Counted from the first letter of the stretch, positions 11,494 through 19,878 are shown. The stretch is DNA of 64,000 nt from Rhodanobacter sp. (GCA_040371205.1 AP031382.1:2725562-2789561), one strand, 5' to 3'. Notes: a model not told the origin generated them from the letters alone. Numbers and translations: made by a program.

Positions 11494-12471
11494 ATGACGC
11501 TTGCCGTCGCGGTGCTGATGGACCCCATCGGCGCCATCAAGCCCGCCAAGGACACCAGCCTGGCCATGCTGCTGGAGGCGCAACGACGCGGCCACGCCCT
11601 GCACTACATGGAGCAGGGCGACCTGGCGCTGCGCGGCGGCGAACCATGGGCCCGGCTGCGTCCGCTGACGGTGCGCGACGATCCGCGCGACTGGTTCGCG
11701 CTGGGCGAGGCGCAATGGCGCGACCTGCGCGAGCTGGACGTGGTGTTGATGCGCAAGGATCCACCGGTCGACCCGCAGTTCGTCTACGACACCATGGTGC
11801 TGGAGGCCGCCCAGCGCGGCGGCGTGAACGTGGTCAACGACCCGCGCGCGCTGCGGGACTGCAACGAGAAGCTGTTCGCGCTGCAGTTTCCGCAATGCAT
11901 CGCGCCCACCCTGGTCAGCCGCGACGCCGGCGAGCTGCGCCGCTTCGTGGCCGAGTGCGGCGAGGCCGTGCTGAAGCCGCTGGACGGCATGGGCGGGCGC
12001 GGCATCTTCAAAGTCAAAGTCGGCGACGGCAACCTCAACTCCATGCTGGAAACCCTGCTGGCCGGCGGCCCGCATGGCGAGGGCCGGCAGTTCGCCATCG
12101 CGCAGAAGTTCATCCCGGCGATCAGCGCGGGCGACAAGCGCATCCTGCTGATCGACGGCGAACCGGTGCCCTACGCGCTGGCGCGCATCCCGCAGGGCGA
12201 CGAGTTCCGCGGCAACCTCGCCGCCGGCGGCCGCGGCGAGGGCGTGCCGCTGTCCGAACGCGACCGCTGGATCGCCGCCCAGGTTGCGCCGGAACTGCGC
12301 CGCCGCGGACTGCGCTTCGTGGGCCTGGACGTGATCGGCGACTACCTCACCGAGATCAACGTCACATCGCCGACCTGCGCACGCGAGCTGGACGCGCAGT
12401 TCGGGCTTAATATCGCCGGCCTGCTGTTCGATGCCATCGAGCAGCGCCCTGTTGGAAGCCCCGCTTCGTGA
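11494..12471 (+). CDS. gshB: Glutathione synthetase
   Basis: 325 residues. Ligates gamma-glutamylcysteine with glycine using ATP, the second step of glutathione synthesis. It has the ATP-grasp layout: N-terminal MDPIGAIKPAKDTSLAM, MRKDPPVD, the ATP-binding segment VLKPLDGMGGRGIF, and the C-terminal metal-binding EINVTSPT. The ATG at 11494 has GGAGA upstream and matches the family N-terminus; the open frame extends further upstream without support. It overlaps the next gene (GTGA), forming gshB-tonB-like. Confidence 0.97.
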   Translation: MTLAVAVLMDPIGAIKPAKDTSLAMLLEAQRRGHALHYMEQGDLALRGGEPWARLRPLTVRDDPRDWFALGEAQWRDLRELDVVLMRKDPPVDPQFVYDTMVLEAAQRGGVNVVNDPRALRDCNEKLFALQFPQCIAPTLVSRDAGELRRFVAECGEAVLKPLDGMGGRGIFKVKVGDGNLNSMLETLLAGGPHGEGRQFAIAQKFIPAISAGDKRILLIDGEPVPYALARIPQGDEFRGNLAAGGRGEGVPLSERDRWIAAQVAPELRRRGLRFVGLDVIGDYLTEINVTSPTCARELDAQFGLNIAGLLFDAIEQRPVGSPAS

Positions 12472-13325
12472 GTTCCGCCACCGCACGCCCCGCCGACCCC
12501 ATCGGCGCCACCCTGCTGTTTTCGCTGCTGCTGCACGGCGTGCTGCTGCTCGGCATCACCTTCCACTTCGCCAAGATCCAGCCGGGCCTGCCGACGCTGG
12601 ACGTCACCCTCGTCAACGTGGCGAACCGCGAGGCGCCGGACCAGGCCGACTTCCTGGCACAGGCAAATAACAGCGGCGGCGGCCAGAGCGACCGCGCCGC
12701 ACGGCCCTCGCAACCCTTCTCCGGCGCCTTGCCCAAGCCCATCCCCGGCACCACCATGCAGTCGGCAAGTGCCGCCACGCCACAGCCCCGCGACGCCACA
12801 CCGCAGCGCATGGTCACCACCAGCGGCCAGAGCAGCTTCAGTGTGGCCAGCGACACCGCGCAGACCGAAGTGCCGCCGCAGGATGCGCCCAGCGCCGCCG
12901 ACCTGCGTCGCCAGCAGGAGATGGCCCAACTGGCCGCCGAGGTGCGCGACCAGACCGAGGCCTATGCCAAGCGGCCGCGCAAGAAGTACATCTCGGCCAA
13001 CACCCGCGAATACGTCTACGCCGCCTACATGCGCGGCTGGTCCGACCGCGTCGAACGGGTGGGCAACCTCAACTACCCGGAAAAGGCGCGCCAGTTGGAC
13101 CTGCACGGCGACCTGCTGCTCACCGTGGGCATCAACCGCGACGGCAGCATCCACAGCATCGTCGTGATCCAGAGTTCCGGCCAGCCGCTGCTCGACGACG
13201 CCGCCAAACGCATCGTGCAGTTGGCCGCGCCCTTCCCGCCGCTGCCACCCTCGGCGAAGGTGGACCAGCTCTACATCACCCGCACCTGGCAGTTCCTGCC
13301 CGGCAACGTGCTGCGCAGCAAGTAA
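12468..13325 (+). CDS. TonB-family energy transducer
   Basis: 285 residues. The GTG start at 12468 overlaps the gshB stop by 4 bp. A single N-terminal membrane anchor (about residues 13-31, Leu-rich) is followed by a proline/alanine-containing periplasmic spacer and a C-terminal TonB domain that begins near YPEKARQLDLHGDLLLTV. The family couples inner-membrane proton motive force to outer-membrane TonB-dependent receptors. Its place between gshB and yqgE is a common arrangement in related genomes. No ExbB/ExbD genes are nearby, so the partner complex must be elsewhere. Confidence 0.88.
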   Translation: MSSATARPADPIGATLLFSLLLHGVLLLGITFHFAKIQPGLPTLDVTLVNVANREAPDQADFLAQANNSGGGQSDRAARPSQPFSGALPKPIPGTTMQSASAATPQPRDATPQRMVTTSGQSSFSVASDTAQTEVPPQDAPSAADLRRQQEMAQLAAEVRDQTEAYAKRPRKKYISANTREYVYAAYMRGWSDRVERVGNLNYPEKARQLDLHGDLLLTVGINRDGSIHSIVVIQSSGQPLLDDAAKRIVQLAAPFPPLPPSAKVDQLYITRTWQFLPGNVLRSK

Positions 13326-13354
13326 GCGGCGCCGCACCGGCTTACAATGGGCGC

Positions 13355-13924
13355 ATGAGCCGCACCGAACCGCCCACCCTCACCGGACACTTCCTGATCG
13401 CCATGCCCGGCCTGGCCGAGCCGCCGTTCTCGCGCGGCGTGGCCCTGCTGTGCCAACACAGCGAGGAGGGCGCGGTGGGCCTGCTGGTCAACCAGCTGTC
13501 GCACTACCGCTTCGGCGACGTGCTGGCGCAGATGAAGCTGGAATGCAGCGATCCGGAGCTGGCCGACGCGCCGGTGCTGATCGGCGGCCCGGTGCAGCAG
13601 GAGCGCGGCTTCGTGCTGCACCGCGAACCCGGCCACTGGGAATCCAGCTACCGCATCAACGCGCACTGGTCGGTGACCACCTCGCGCGACATCCTGGTGG
13701 CGATGGCCGCCGGCGAAGGCCCGCGCCAGGCGATCATGGCGCTGGGCTACGCGGGCTGGGACGCCGGCCAGCTCGAACAGGAGCTGATGGCCAACGCCTG
13801 GCTTACCGTGGAGGCCAGCGAGCGCGTGGTCTTCGACACGCCGCTGGAGGAGCGCTGGAGCGCCGCCGCCGGCCTGGTCGGCGTCGATCCGCTGCAGCTC
13901 GCCGGTTACGCGGGCCACGCATGA
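13355..13924 (+). CDS. yqgE: YqgE/AlgH family protein (UPF0301)
   Basis: 189 residues, the family's normal length. Conserved elements are the N-terminal LTGHFLIAMPGLAEPPFSR, GAVGLLVNQ, and IGGPVQQERGFVLH. The biochemical role is unsettled; AlgH has been linked to alginate regulation in Pseudomonas. The stop overlaps the start of ruvX by 4 bp (ATGA), the widely conserved yqgE-yqgF pairing. Confidence 0.94.
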   Translation: MSRTEPPTLTGHFLIAMPGLAEPPFSRGVALLCQHSEEGAVGLLVNQLSHYRFGDVLAQMKLECSDPELADAPVLIGGPVQQERGFVLHREPGHWESSYRINAHWSVTTSRDILVAMAAGEGPRQAIMALGYAGWDAGQLEQELMANAWLTVEASERVVFDTPLEERWSAAAGLVGVDPLQLAGYAGHA

Positions 13925-14373
13925 GCTGCGCCTTCGGCTTCGACGTCGGCAGCAAACTGATCGGCGTCGCCGTCGGCAACCGCCTTACCGCCAGCGCCCG
14001 TGCGCTGGGCATCGTGGCCGTGCGCGAAGGTTCGCCCGACTGGCCTGCGCTGGATGCCCTGCGCGCGCAGTGGCTGCCCGACACCCTGGTGGTGGGCCTG
14101 CCGCTCACCCTGGACGGCGAGGAGCAACCCGCCAGCCGGCGCGCGCGCCGCTTCGCCGACCAACTCCATAGCCGCTACGGCACCGCCGTGGCACTGGTGG
14201 ACGAACGCCACAGCTCGCAGGAAGCGGCGCACCGCTTCGCCGGTGCGCGCGCCGCCGGCCTCAAGCGCCGCCGCGATGCCGCCGCGCTCGACGCCGAGGC
14301 CGCCGCGGTGATTCTCGAACGCTGGCTTGCCGGCGCCCCCTCCGATCTTTCCATCCAAGCATCCACGCCATGA
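13921..14373 (+). CDS. ruvX: RuvX/YqgF RNase H-fold nuclease
   Basis: 150 residues. RNase H-like fold with the first catalytic Asp in FGFDVGSKLIGVAVG and the DERHSSQEA motif near the middle. The family has been described as a Holliday-junction resolvase homologue and as a factor needed for 16S rRNA 5' end processing. The start overlaps yqgE and the stop overlaps pyrB, both by ATGA, so yqgE-ruvX-pyrB are translationally coupled. Confidence 0.94.
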   Translation: MSCAFGFDVGSKLIGVAVGNRLTASARALGIVAVREGSPDWPALDALRAQWLPDTLVVGLPLTLDGEEQPASRRARRFADQLHSRYGTAVALVDERHSSQEAAHRFAGARAAGLKRRRDAAALDAEAAAVILERWLAGAPSDLSIQASTP

Positions 14374-15296
14374 GCCCACGCCTGCGCCACCTCACCACGC
14401 TGGAACACCTGCCGCGCGCCAGCATCGAACACCTGCTCGACCGCGCCATCGCGCTGCGCGACGCCTGCGCGCACGGCACCCGCAAGCTGGACACGCTGGC
14501 CGGGCGCACCGTGCTCAACCTGTTCTTCGAACCGTCCACGCGCACGCGCACCTCGTTCGAGCTGGCCGCGCGCCGGCTCGGCGCCGACGTGGTGAACTTC
14601 GACATCGGGTTCTCCTCGGCCAACAAGGGCGAAGCCCTGTACGACACCCTGCATACGCTGGAGGCCATGCACCTCGACGCCATCGTGGTGCGCCACAAGG
14701 TGTCCGGCACGCCCGACGAGCTGGTGCGCCACGCGATGAGCGGCGTGTCGGTGATCAACGCCGGCGACGGCAACCGCGCCCACCCCACCCAGGGCTTGCT
14801 CGACGCGCTGACCATCCGCCAGCACCGGCCGGACTTCGAGAACCTCACCGTGGCGATCTGCGGCGACATCCGCCACTCGCGCGTGGCGCGCTCCGACGTG
14901 CACGCGCTGGCCGCGCTGGGCGTGGGCGAAATCCGCCTGTGCGGCCCGGCCGCGTTGCTGCCGGAGGCCGCCGAGTTCCCGCAATGCCGCCTCACCGAGG
15001 ATTTCGACAGCGCCATCGCCGGCGCCGACGTGGCGATCATGTTGCGCCTGCAGAAGGAGCGCATGGCCTCCACCGACCTGCCCGACGAGGCCGCCTATTT
15101 CAGCCACTACGGCCTCGACACGCGGCGCCTCGCCCTGGCCGCCAAGGGTTGCCTGGTGATGCACCCCGGCCCGCTCAACCGCGGTATCGAGATCGCCGAC
15201 GCCGTGGCCGACGGCGCGCAGTCGCGCATCCTCGAACAAGTGGCCAACGGCGTGTTCGTGCGCATGGCCGTGCTGGGCGAGCTGCTGGCGCGCTGA
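14370..15296 (+). CDS. pyrB: Aspartate carbamoyltransferase catalytic chain
   Basis: 308 residues. Condenses carbamoyl phosphate and aspartate, the first committed step of pyrimidine synthesis. The carbamoyl-phosphate loop FFEPSTRTRTSFE, the 80s-loop Lys in SSANKGE, HPTQGLLD and the late HPGPLNRG are all present. No pyrI regulatory gene is adjacent. Start at 14370 by ATGA overlap with ruvX. Confidence 0.97.
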   Translation: MSPRLRHLTTLEHLPRASIEHLLDRAIALRDACAHGTRKLDTLAGRTVLNLFFEPSTRTRTSFELAARRLGADVVNFDIGFSSANKGEALYDTLHTLEAMHLDAIVVRHKVSGTPDELVRHAMSGVSVINAGDGNRAHPTQGLLDALTIRQHRPDFENLTVAICGDIRHSRVARSDVHALAALGVGEIRLCGPAALLPEAAEFPQCRLTEDFDSAIAGADVAIMLRLQKERMASTDLPDEAAYFSHYGLDTRRLALAAKGCLVMHPGPLNRGIEIADAVADGAQSRILEQVANGVFVRMAVLGELLAR

Positions 15297-15422
15297 CCCA
15301 GCGTACGGATCGCGCGACCGCGGCGCATGCAGGCGCGGGCGGCATGTCGAAAACGGCGGAGCCTGATCGTCGCCCCCGCAGAAAGGCCGTCTTCGCGGCC
15401 TGTCCCCGCCAAGGAACCCTGC

Positions 15423-16076
15423 ATGAGCCTGCAGCTTTACATGCACCCGCTGTCCTCGTTCTGCCACAAGGTGCTGATCGCCCTGTACGAGAACGGCACG
15501 CCGTTCGAGCCGCGCCTCGTGCGGCTGGACGACGAAACCTCGCGCGAGGCATTCCGCAAGGTGTGGCCGATCCTGCGCTTCCCGGTGCTGCGCGACGAGG
15601 CGCGCGACCGCACCGTGCCGGAGTCCAGCATCATCATCGAGTACCTGGAACTGCATTATCCGGGCCCGGTCGCCCTGCTTCCGCTCGGCCCGCAGGCCGC
15701 GCTGAACGTGCGCGAGCGCGACCGCTTCTTCGACCTCTATCTGCACGTGCCCACACAGAAGATCATCACCGACCGCCTGCGCCCGGAAGGCAGTCACGAT
15801 GCGTTGGGCGTGGAGCAGGCGCGGGCCCAGCTGCGCACGGCCTACGCGTTGCTCGATCAGGAAATGCGCGAACGTACCTGGGCCACCGGCGACGCGTTCA
15901 CCCTGGCCGACTGCGCGGCGGCGCCACCGTTGTTCTATTCCGCATGGGCGGAACCCGTGGACGATTTCCCGCACGTCGCCGCTTACCGGCAACGCCTGAT
16001 GGAACGGCCGTCCTTCGCCCGCGCCTTGCGCGAGGCGGAGCCGTACCTGCAGTTCGTGCCGAAGGCGAAGGCCTGA
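15423..16076 (+). CDS. Glutathione S-transferase family protein
   Basis: 217 residues. N-terminal thioredoxin-like domain begins MSLQLYMHPLSSFCHKV and contains the substrate-region ESSIIIEYLE, followed by an all-helical C-terminal domain with the N-capping-box sequence ATGDAFTLADCA. Substrate unknown. The ATG at 15423 is preferred over an in-frame start at 15327 because the family begins a few residues before the first beta strand. It is separated from pyrB by 126 bp and ends 3 bp before the convergent hom stop. Confidence 0.9.
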   Translation: MSLQLYMHPLSSFCHKVLIALYENGTPFEPRLVRLDDETSREAFRKVWPILRFPVLRDEARDRTVPESSIIIEYLELHYPGPVALLPLGPQAALNVRERDRFFDLYLHVPTQKIITDRLRPEGSHDALGVEQARAQLRTAYALLDQEMRERTWATGDAFTLADCAAAPPLFYSAWAEPVDDFPHVAAYRQRLMERPSFARALREAEPYLQFVPKAKA

Positions 16077-16079
16077 AAA

Positions 16080-17162
16080 TCAGCCCAGCGCCAGCACGTC
16101 GCCCAGCAGCGCCTGCGCCGTGACCTCCGGCCCCGCGCCCGGCCCCTGGATCACCAGCGGCTGCGTGTGATAACGGGTGGTGGTGAGCGCGAACTGGTTG
16201 TCGGTGCCGTAGAGGCGCGCGGCGGGATGGTCGACAGGCACCTCGACCAGGCCGACGCGGGCATGGCCGCGCTGGTTGAGGCGCGCGAGGAAGCGCAGCA
16301 CGTTGCCGCGCGACTTCGCCTCGGCATGCAGCGCAGCAAGCGGCGCGTCGAGTTCCTCGAGCCGGGCGAGGAACTGCTCGGTGCCGATCGCGCGCAGCGG
16401 CTCGGGCACCAGGCTTTCCACCTGCACCTCGTCCCAGCCCAAGGCGAAGCCGGCGTTGCGGGCGAGGATCAGCAGCTTGCGCGCCACGTCTTCGCCGGAA
16501 AGGTCGGCGCGCGGATCGGGTTCGGTGTAGCCGCGCTCGCGCGCCTCGCGCAGCAGCGCGGAGAACGGGCGGCTGCCGTCGTAGCCGTTGAACAGGTAGC
16601 TGAGCGAACCGGAAAACACGCCTTCCAGCGTGAGCAGCGCATCGCCGCACTGCCGCAACCGCCTCAGCGTGGAAAGCACCGGCAAGCCGGCGCCGACGGT
16701 GGCCGAATCGCCATAGCGCGCGCCATGCGCCAGTGCCGCCTGCAGGGCGCGCCAACCTGGCAGCGCGCCGCCGCCCAACGACTTGTTGGCGGTGACCACG
16801 TGATAGCCGCGATCCAGCCACTCCGCGTGGCGCACGGCCAGCTCGGCGCTGGCGGTGGCATCGACGATCACCTTGACCGCCGCATCGCTGGCATCGAGCG
16901 CGGCAAGCAACGCTGCGTCGTCGCGTTGCACACCGGCACGCTTGAGCAGCTCGCGCAGGTTGCGCTCGGCAAGCCGCGCGGGCTCGGTCTGCTGGCGGCG
17001 CGAATTGGCCGCGCCCACCAGCCGCAACGCGGCGGCGGCCGGCGTGTTGAGCAGCTTGAGGAAGGCGCCGCCGACCACGCCGGTGCCCAACAACACCACG
17101 GCGGCACCGGATGCCGCCTCGCGCTGCGCCGCAGGCACGGCTTCGGCCAGCACCGCGCTCAT
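16080..17162 (-). CDS. hom: Homoserine dehydrogenase (monofunctional)
   Basis: 360 residues. Reduces aspartate semialdehyde to homoserine, supplying MetX. Residues 20-35 form the nucleotide-binding GTGVVGGAFLKLL; VVTANKSL, the catalytic-region GVFSGSLSYLFN and PDPRADLSGEDVARK follow. There is no aspartokinase domain and no ACT domain, so it resembles the homoserine dehydrogenase half of ThrA/MetL. The ATG at 17162 overlaps the metB stop by 4 bp, making it the third gene of metX-metB-hom. No terminator was recognised in the 3 bp to the convergent GST gene. Confidence 0.95.
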   Translation of the reverse strand: MSAVLAEAVPAAQREAASGAAVVLLGTGVVGGAFLKLLNTPAAAALRLVGAANSRRQQTEPARLAERNLRELLKRAGVQRDDAALLAALDASDAAVKVIVDATASAELAVRHAEWLDRGYHVVTANKSLGGGALPGWRALQAALAHGARYGDSATVGAGLPVLSTLRRLRQCGDALLTLEGVFSGSLSYLFNGYDGSRPFSALLREARERGYTEPDPRADLSGEDVARKLLILARNAGFALGWDEVQVESLVPEPLRAIGTEQFLARLEELDAPLAALHAEAKSRGNVLRFLARLNQRGHARVGLVEVPVDHPAARLYGTDNQFALTTTRYHTQPLVIQGPGAGPEVTAQALLGDVLALG

Positions 17163-18349
17163 GCGCCCACCGCGCGTTTGGGTTTGCCCGCGGCCGCCGC
17201 GCGCGCCAGCGCGGCGTCGAGGTCGCGCAGCAGGTCGTCGCCGTCCTCGATGCCCACCGACACGCGCAGCAGGGTGTCGGCGATGCCGGCCTTGCGGCGC
17301 GCTTCCGGCGCCATCGCGGCATGCGTCATGGTGGCGGGATGCGCGATCAGGCTTTCCACGCCGCCCAGCGACTCGGCCAGCGAGAAATAGTCCAGGCCTT
17401 CGACGAAGGCGGCGATCTGCGCCTCGTCGCCATCCAGCTCGAAGCTGAGCATCGCGCCGAAGCCCTGCTGCTGGCGTGCGGCCAGCGCGTGGTACGGGTT
17501 GGACGCAAGGCCGGGGTAGTACACCTTGCGCACGGCGGCATGGCCGTCCAGGTGCGCGGCGATGCGTTCGGCGTTCTCCTGGTGCTGGCGCAGGCGCACG
17601 CCCAGCGTGCGCAATCCGCGCAGGGTGAGGTAGCTGTCGAACGGCGCACCGGTGAGGCCGTTGCAGTTGCCCCACCACTTGAGCTGATCGGCCAGCTCCG
17701 GCGTGCGCGCCACCACGGCGCCGCCCACCACGTCGCTGTGGCCGTTGATGTACTTGGTGGTGGAGTGCACCACCACGTCCGCGCCCAGCGCCAGCGGCTG
17801 CTGCAGCGCAGGGGAGAGGAAGGTGTTGTCCACCACCACCAGCGCGCCCGCGGCGTGCGCCGCCTGCGCCACATGGCGGATGTCGGTGATGCGCAGCAGC
17901 GGGTTGGACGGCGTTTCCACCCACACCAGCGCGGGCTTGGCGGCGAGGCCGGCGGCCAGCGCGGCGGGGTCGGTGAGATCGGCGAACTGCACCGCGAAGC
18001 GGCCCTTCTTCGCCCAGGCGTCGAGGATGCGCCAGGTGCCGCCGTAGCAGTCGTGCGCGGCCAGCACCGTGGCACCGGCCGGCACCAGCTCCAGCGCCAG
18101 CGCCACCGCCGCCATGCCACTGGCGGTGACCACCGCGCCGGCGCCCTGCTCCAGTTCCGCCAGCGCGTTCGCCAGCAGGTCGCGCGTCGGGTTGCCGCTG
18201 CGCGAGTAGTCATAGGCGCGCTTCTTGCCGAAACCCTCGAAGCTGTAGTTGGTCGAGAGGTGCAGCGGCGGCACCACCGCGCCATGCTGGGTGTCGCTCT
18301 CGATGCCGGCGCGCACGGCGCGGGTGCTGGAGGCGGTGCGGTCGCTCAT
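17159..18349 (-). CDS. metB: Cystathionine gamma-synthase (Cys/Met PLP enzyme)
   Basis: 396 residues. PLP-dependent; joins O-acylhomoserine with cysteine to give cystathionine. Visible motifs are YDYSRSGNPTRD, the cofactor-binding VVDNTFLSP, and the PLP-Lys in HSTTKYINGHSD. Position between metX and hom supports gamma-synthase over the lyase or sulfhydrylase members of the same fold, which cannot be fully excluded from sequence. 45 bp from metX. Confidence 0.93.
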   Translation of the reverse strand: MSDRTASSTRAVRAGIESDTQHGAVVPPLHLSTNYSFEGFGKKRAYDYSRSGNPTRDLLANALAELEQGAGAVVTASGMAAVALALELVPAGATVLAAHDCYGGTWRILDAWAKKGRFAVQFADLTDPAALAAGLAAKPALVWVETPSNPLLRITDIRHVAQAAHAAGALVVVDNTFLSPALQQPLALGADVVVHSTTKYINGHSDVVGGAVVARTPELADQLKWWGNCNGLTGAPFDSYLTLRGLRTLGVRLRQHQENAERIAAHLDGHAAVRKVYYPGLASNPYHALAARQQQGFGAMLSFELDGDEAQIAAFVEGLDYFSLAESLGGVESLIAHPATMTHAAMAPEARRKAGIADTLLRVSVGIEDGDDLLRDLDAALARAAAAGKPKRAVGA

Positions 18350-18394
18350 GGTGTTCTCCCGAAATCCAAGACTTTGTTATGTGCTGTGTGTGTT

Positions 18395-19411
18395 TCAGCG
18401 CAGGGCTTCGCGCAGCAGCGGCGCGAGTTGCTCCGGCTCCTTCAGGAAGGCGTCGTGGCCGTAGGGCGACTCGACCACTTCCAGCGTGGCCGGGCCGCGC
18501 AGGCGGCGCTGCAATTCGCAGAGGTCGGCCAGCGGCACCAGGCGATCCGACGGAAAGCCGATCAAGGTGGCCGGCAGCGGCACCTGCTCGGGTTGCACAT
18601 CGTGCAGGTCGATGGACTCGGAGAGCGCCAGGAAGCGCTCGGCATCGAAGCGCTCGACGAAACGCCGCCCCTGGTGTTCGAGGTAGTCCTCGACCGGAAA
18701 ATGGAAACGCTCGCCGCGCCACTCCGGCTCGCCGGCGAAGCGGCGGCCGAACTCGGCGCTGCCGCGATAGGTGGTGATGGCGAGCTGGCGCGCCAGTGCC
18801 AGCGCCTCGTCCAGTTGGCCGCTGGACTGGCCCAACCGCACGATGCCGCGCTGCACGCTGCGCTGTGCGGTGGACAAGGGATGGGCGCGGTGCGCGCCGG
18901 CCAGCAGCACCAGGCGGTCGACACGCTGCACGTGCCGCGCGGCGAAGGCCAGCCCCACCATCGCGCCGTAGGACGAACCCACGAAGGCATGCGCCTTGAC
19001 GATGCCCAGCGCGTCGAGCAGCGCGGCCAAGGCGTCGGCCTGGTCCTCGCTGGAGATGGTGGCGACACCGAGGTCCGCCGGCGTGAGCCAGTCGATGGCC
19101 AGCACGCGGAAACGGGCGAGGTCGATCGCCGCATCCTCGGCCACCAGCGCCTGCCACCAGCCCGCCGCGGCGCCGGCCGGCGCGGTGACATCGCGGTTGG
19201 CGGAAATGCCGCCCTGCACGATCACGGTAGGCGCGTCCGGCGCGCCGCACCACAGGTAACGCACGTCGGCCTCGCGCGAAGCGCTGCCGTACTTCGGCTT
19301 GAACGCCAACCGCCGCGTACTGCGCTGCGCCCCGAGCGCGCGCGGCGCCGGCGACGGCCCCATCACGTCGGCGGCACAGGGAATGCAGGTTTCGGGCAGC
19401 GGCTGGCTCAT
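18395..19411 (-). CDS. metX: Homoserine O-acyltransferase, MetX fold (probably succinyl)
   Basis: 338 residues, alpha/beta-hydrolase fold. Acylates homoserine to activate it for MetB. The nucleophile elbow is GSSYGAMVGL, the late Asp lies in PSDRLVPLADL and the His in YGHDAFLKEP. MetX enzymes of Xanthomonas relatives are known to use succinyl-CoA, which would fit a following cystathionine gamma-synthase; the acyl donor here is inferred. The ATG at 19411 sits 4 nt after GGAGAGAC, and that ribosome site lies in a hairpin downstream of a SAM-I riboswitch. First gene of metX-metB-hom. Confidence 0.95.
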   Translation of the reverse strand: MSQPLPETCIPCAADVMGPSPAPRALGAQRSTRRLAFKPKYGSASREADVRYLWCGAPDAPTVIVQGGISANRDVTAPAGAAAGWWQALVAEDAAIDLARFRVLAIDWLTPADLGVATISSEDQADALAALLDALGIVKAHAFVGSSYGAMVGLAFAARHVQRVDRLVLLAGAHRAHPLSTAQRSVQRGIVRLGQSSGQLDEALALARQLAITTYRGSAEFGRRFAGEPEWRGERFHFPVEDYLEHQGRRFVERFDAERFLALSESIDLHDVQPEQVPLPATLIGFPSDRLVPLADLCELQRRLRGPATLEVVESPYGHDAFLKEPEQLAPLLREALR

Positions 19412-19415
19412 GCGT

Positions 19416-19451
19416 CTCTCCGTTCGGCATCGTCCTGCGGATGCCGGAGAG
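19416..19451 (-). promoter_or_regulatory. Hairpin burying the metX ribosome binding site
   Basis: In the transcript CTCTCC followed by GGCAT (19451 to 19441) can pair with ATGCC and GGAGAG (19430 to 19416), with a four-base bulge. The pairing covers the metX Shine-Dalgarno sequence. Placed between the riboswitch and the start codon, it looks like a translational expression platform. Pairing is seen in the sequence; the switching mechanism is inferred. Confidence 0.7.
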
Positions 19452-19490
19452 GAGCCCCGCGCGAATACGGCACGGAAGCCGCTGCGCAAG

Positions 19491-19606
19491 CCGCCCATCT
19501 GCCGGGGCGCCGTTGCGCCGCCGCAGGAGTTGGCACCGTCGCGGAACATTCCGCAGGTTGCCCCGGCTTCAAAGGGCCTGTCCCTCAGCCGGTCTCGATG
19601 AGTGGG
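19491..19606 (-). ncRNA. SAM-I (S-box) riboswitch in the metX leader
   Basis: Reading the minus strand, CTCATC (5' P1) and GAGACC are followed by the core GCTGAGGGACAGGCCC, TTTGAAGCC, GGGGCAACC, a P3 helix GCGGAA/TTCCGC, GGTGCCAACTCCTGC, a P4 helix GGCGC/GCGCC, and AGATGG (3' P1). This matches the conserved S-box core almost base for base, including both strands of P1. It lies just downstream of the predicted transcription start and about 80 nt before the metX start. Expected to switch metX-metB-hom off when S-adenosylmethionine binds. Confidence 0.95.
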
Positions 19607-19610
19607 ACGG

Positions 19611-19639
19611 ATTCTGCATATGACTTTCCAACATGTCAA
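19611..19639 (-). promoter_or_regulatory. Sigma70-type promoter of metX-metB-hom
   Basis: A perfect -35 TTGACA (19639 to 19634) and a -10 CAGAAT (19616 to 19611) are separated by 17 bp. Transcription would start near 19604, at the 5' edge of the riboswitch. Four met boxes begin 1 bp upstream of the -35 element. Confidence 0.7.
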
Positions 19640-19640
19640 T

Positions 19641-19672
19641 AGACGTCTAAACGTCTGGACGTTCATATGTCC
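19641..19672. promoter_or_regulatory. Four tandem MetJ boxes upstream of metX
   Basis: Read on the plus strand in 8-bp steps the sequence is AGACGTCT, AAACGTCT, GGACGTTC, ATATGTCC. The first matches the MetJ consensus AGACGTCT at all 8 positions, the second at 7, the others at 5. Contiguous 8-bp spacing is the hallmark of MetJ operators, where dimers bind side by side. A metJ gene is present at 56022-56543 and has similar boxes upstream of it. Confidence 0.88.
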
Positions 19673-19878
19673 ATTCGTGATTTGCGATTCACGCAACATC
19701 GACAAGGTTCCGATGGCGGACTTGCGCCGCCGCCATCCGCAAGCAGCGCAGGGCGTGGATACCCAAGTACGCGCCAGCCCGTCCAGGCGCGCGCCGTTCG
19801 ACAGGAGCGGCGCCCCGCCCGCATTCCGCCTTCATCCAGCCAGTGTCGCTTCATCCGCGAACTGCTAGCTTTGTGCGG
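19673..19878. other. Rest of the intergenic region metX / 2OG oxygenase
   Basis: 206 bp upstream of the plus-strand oxygenase. A short inverted repeat TTGCG-N5-CGCAA lies at 19682-19696. I see no confident promoter; an upstream ATG at 19843 in frame with the oxygenase adds only 12 residues with no family support. Confidence 0.4.
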
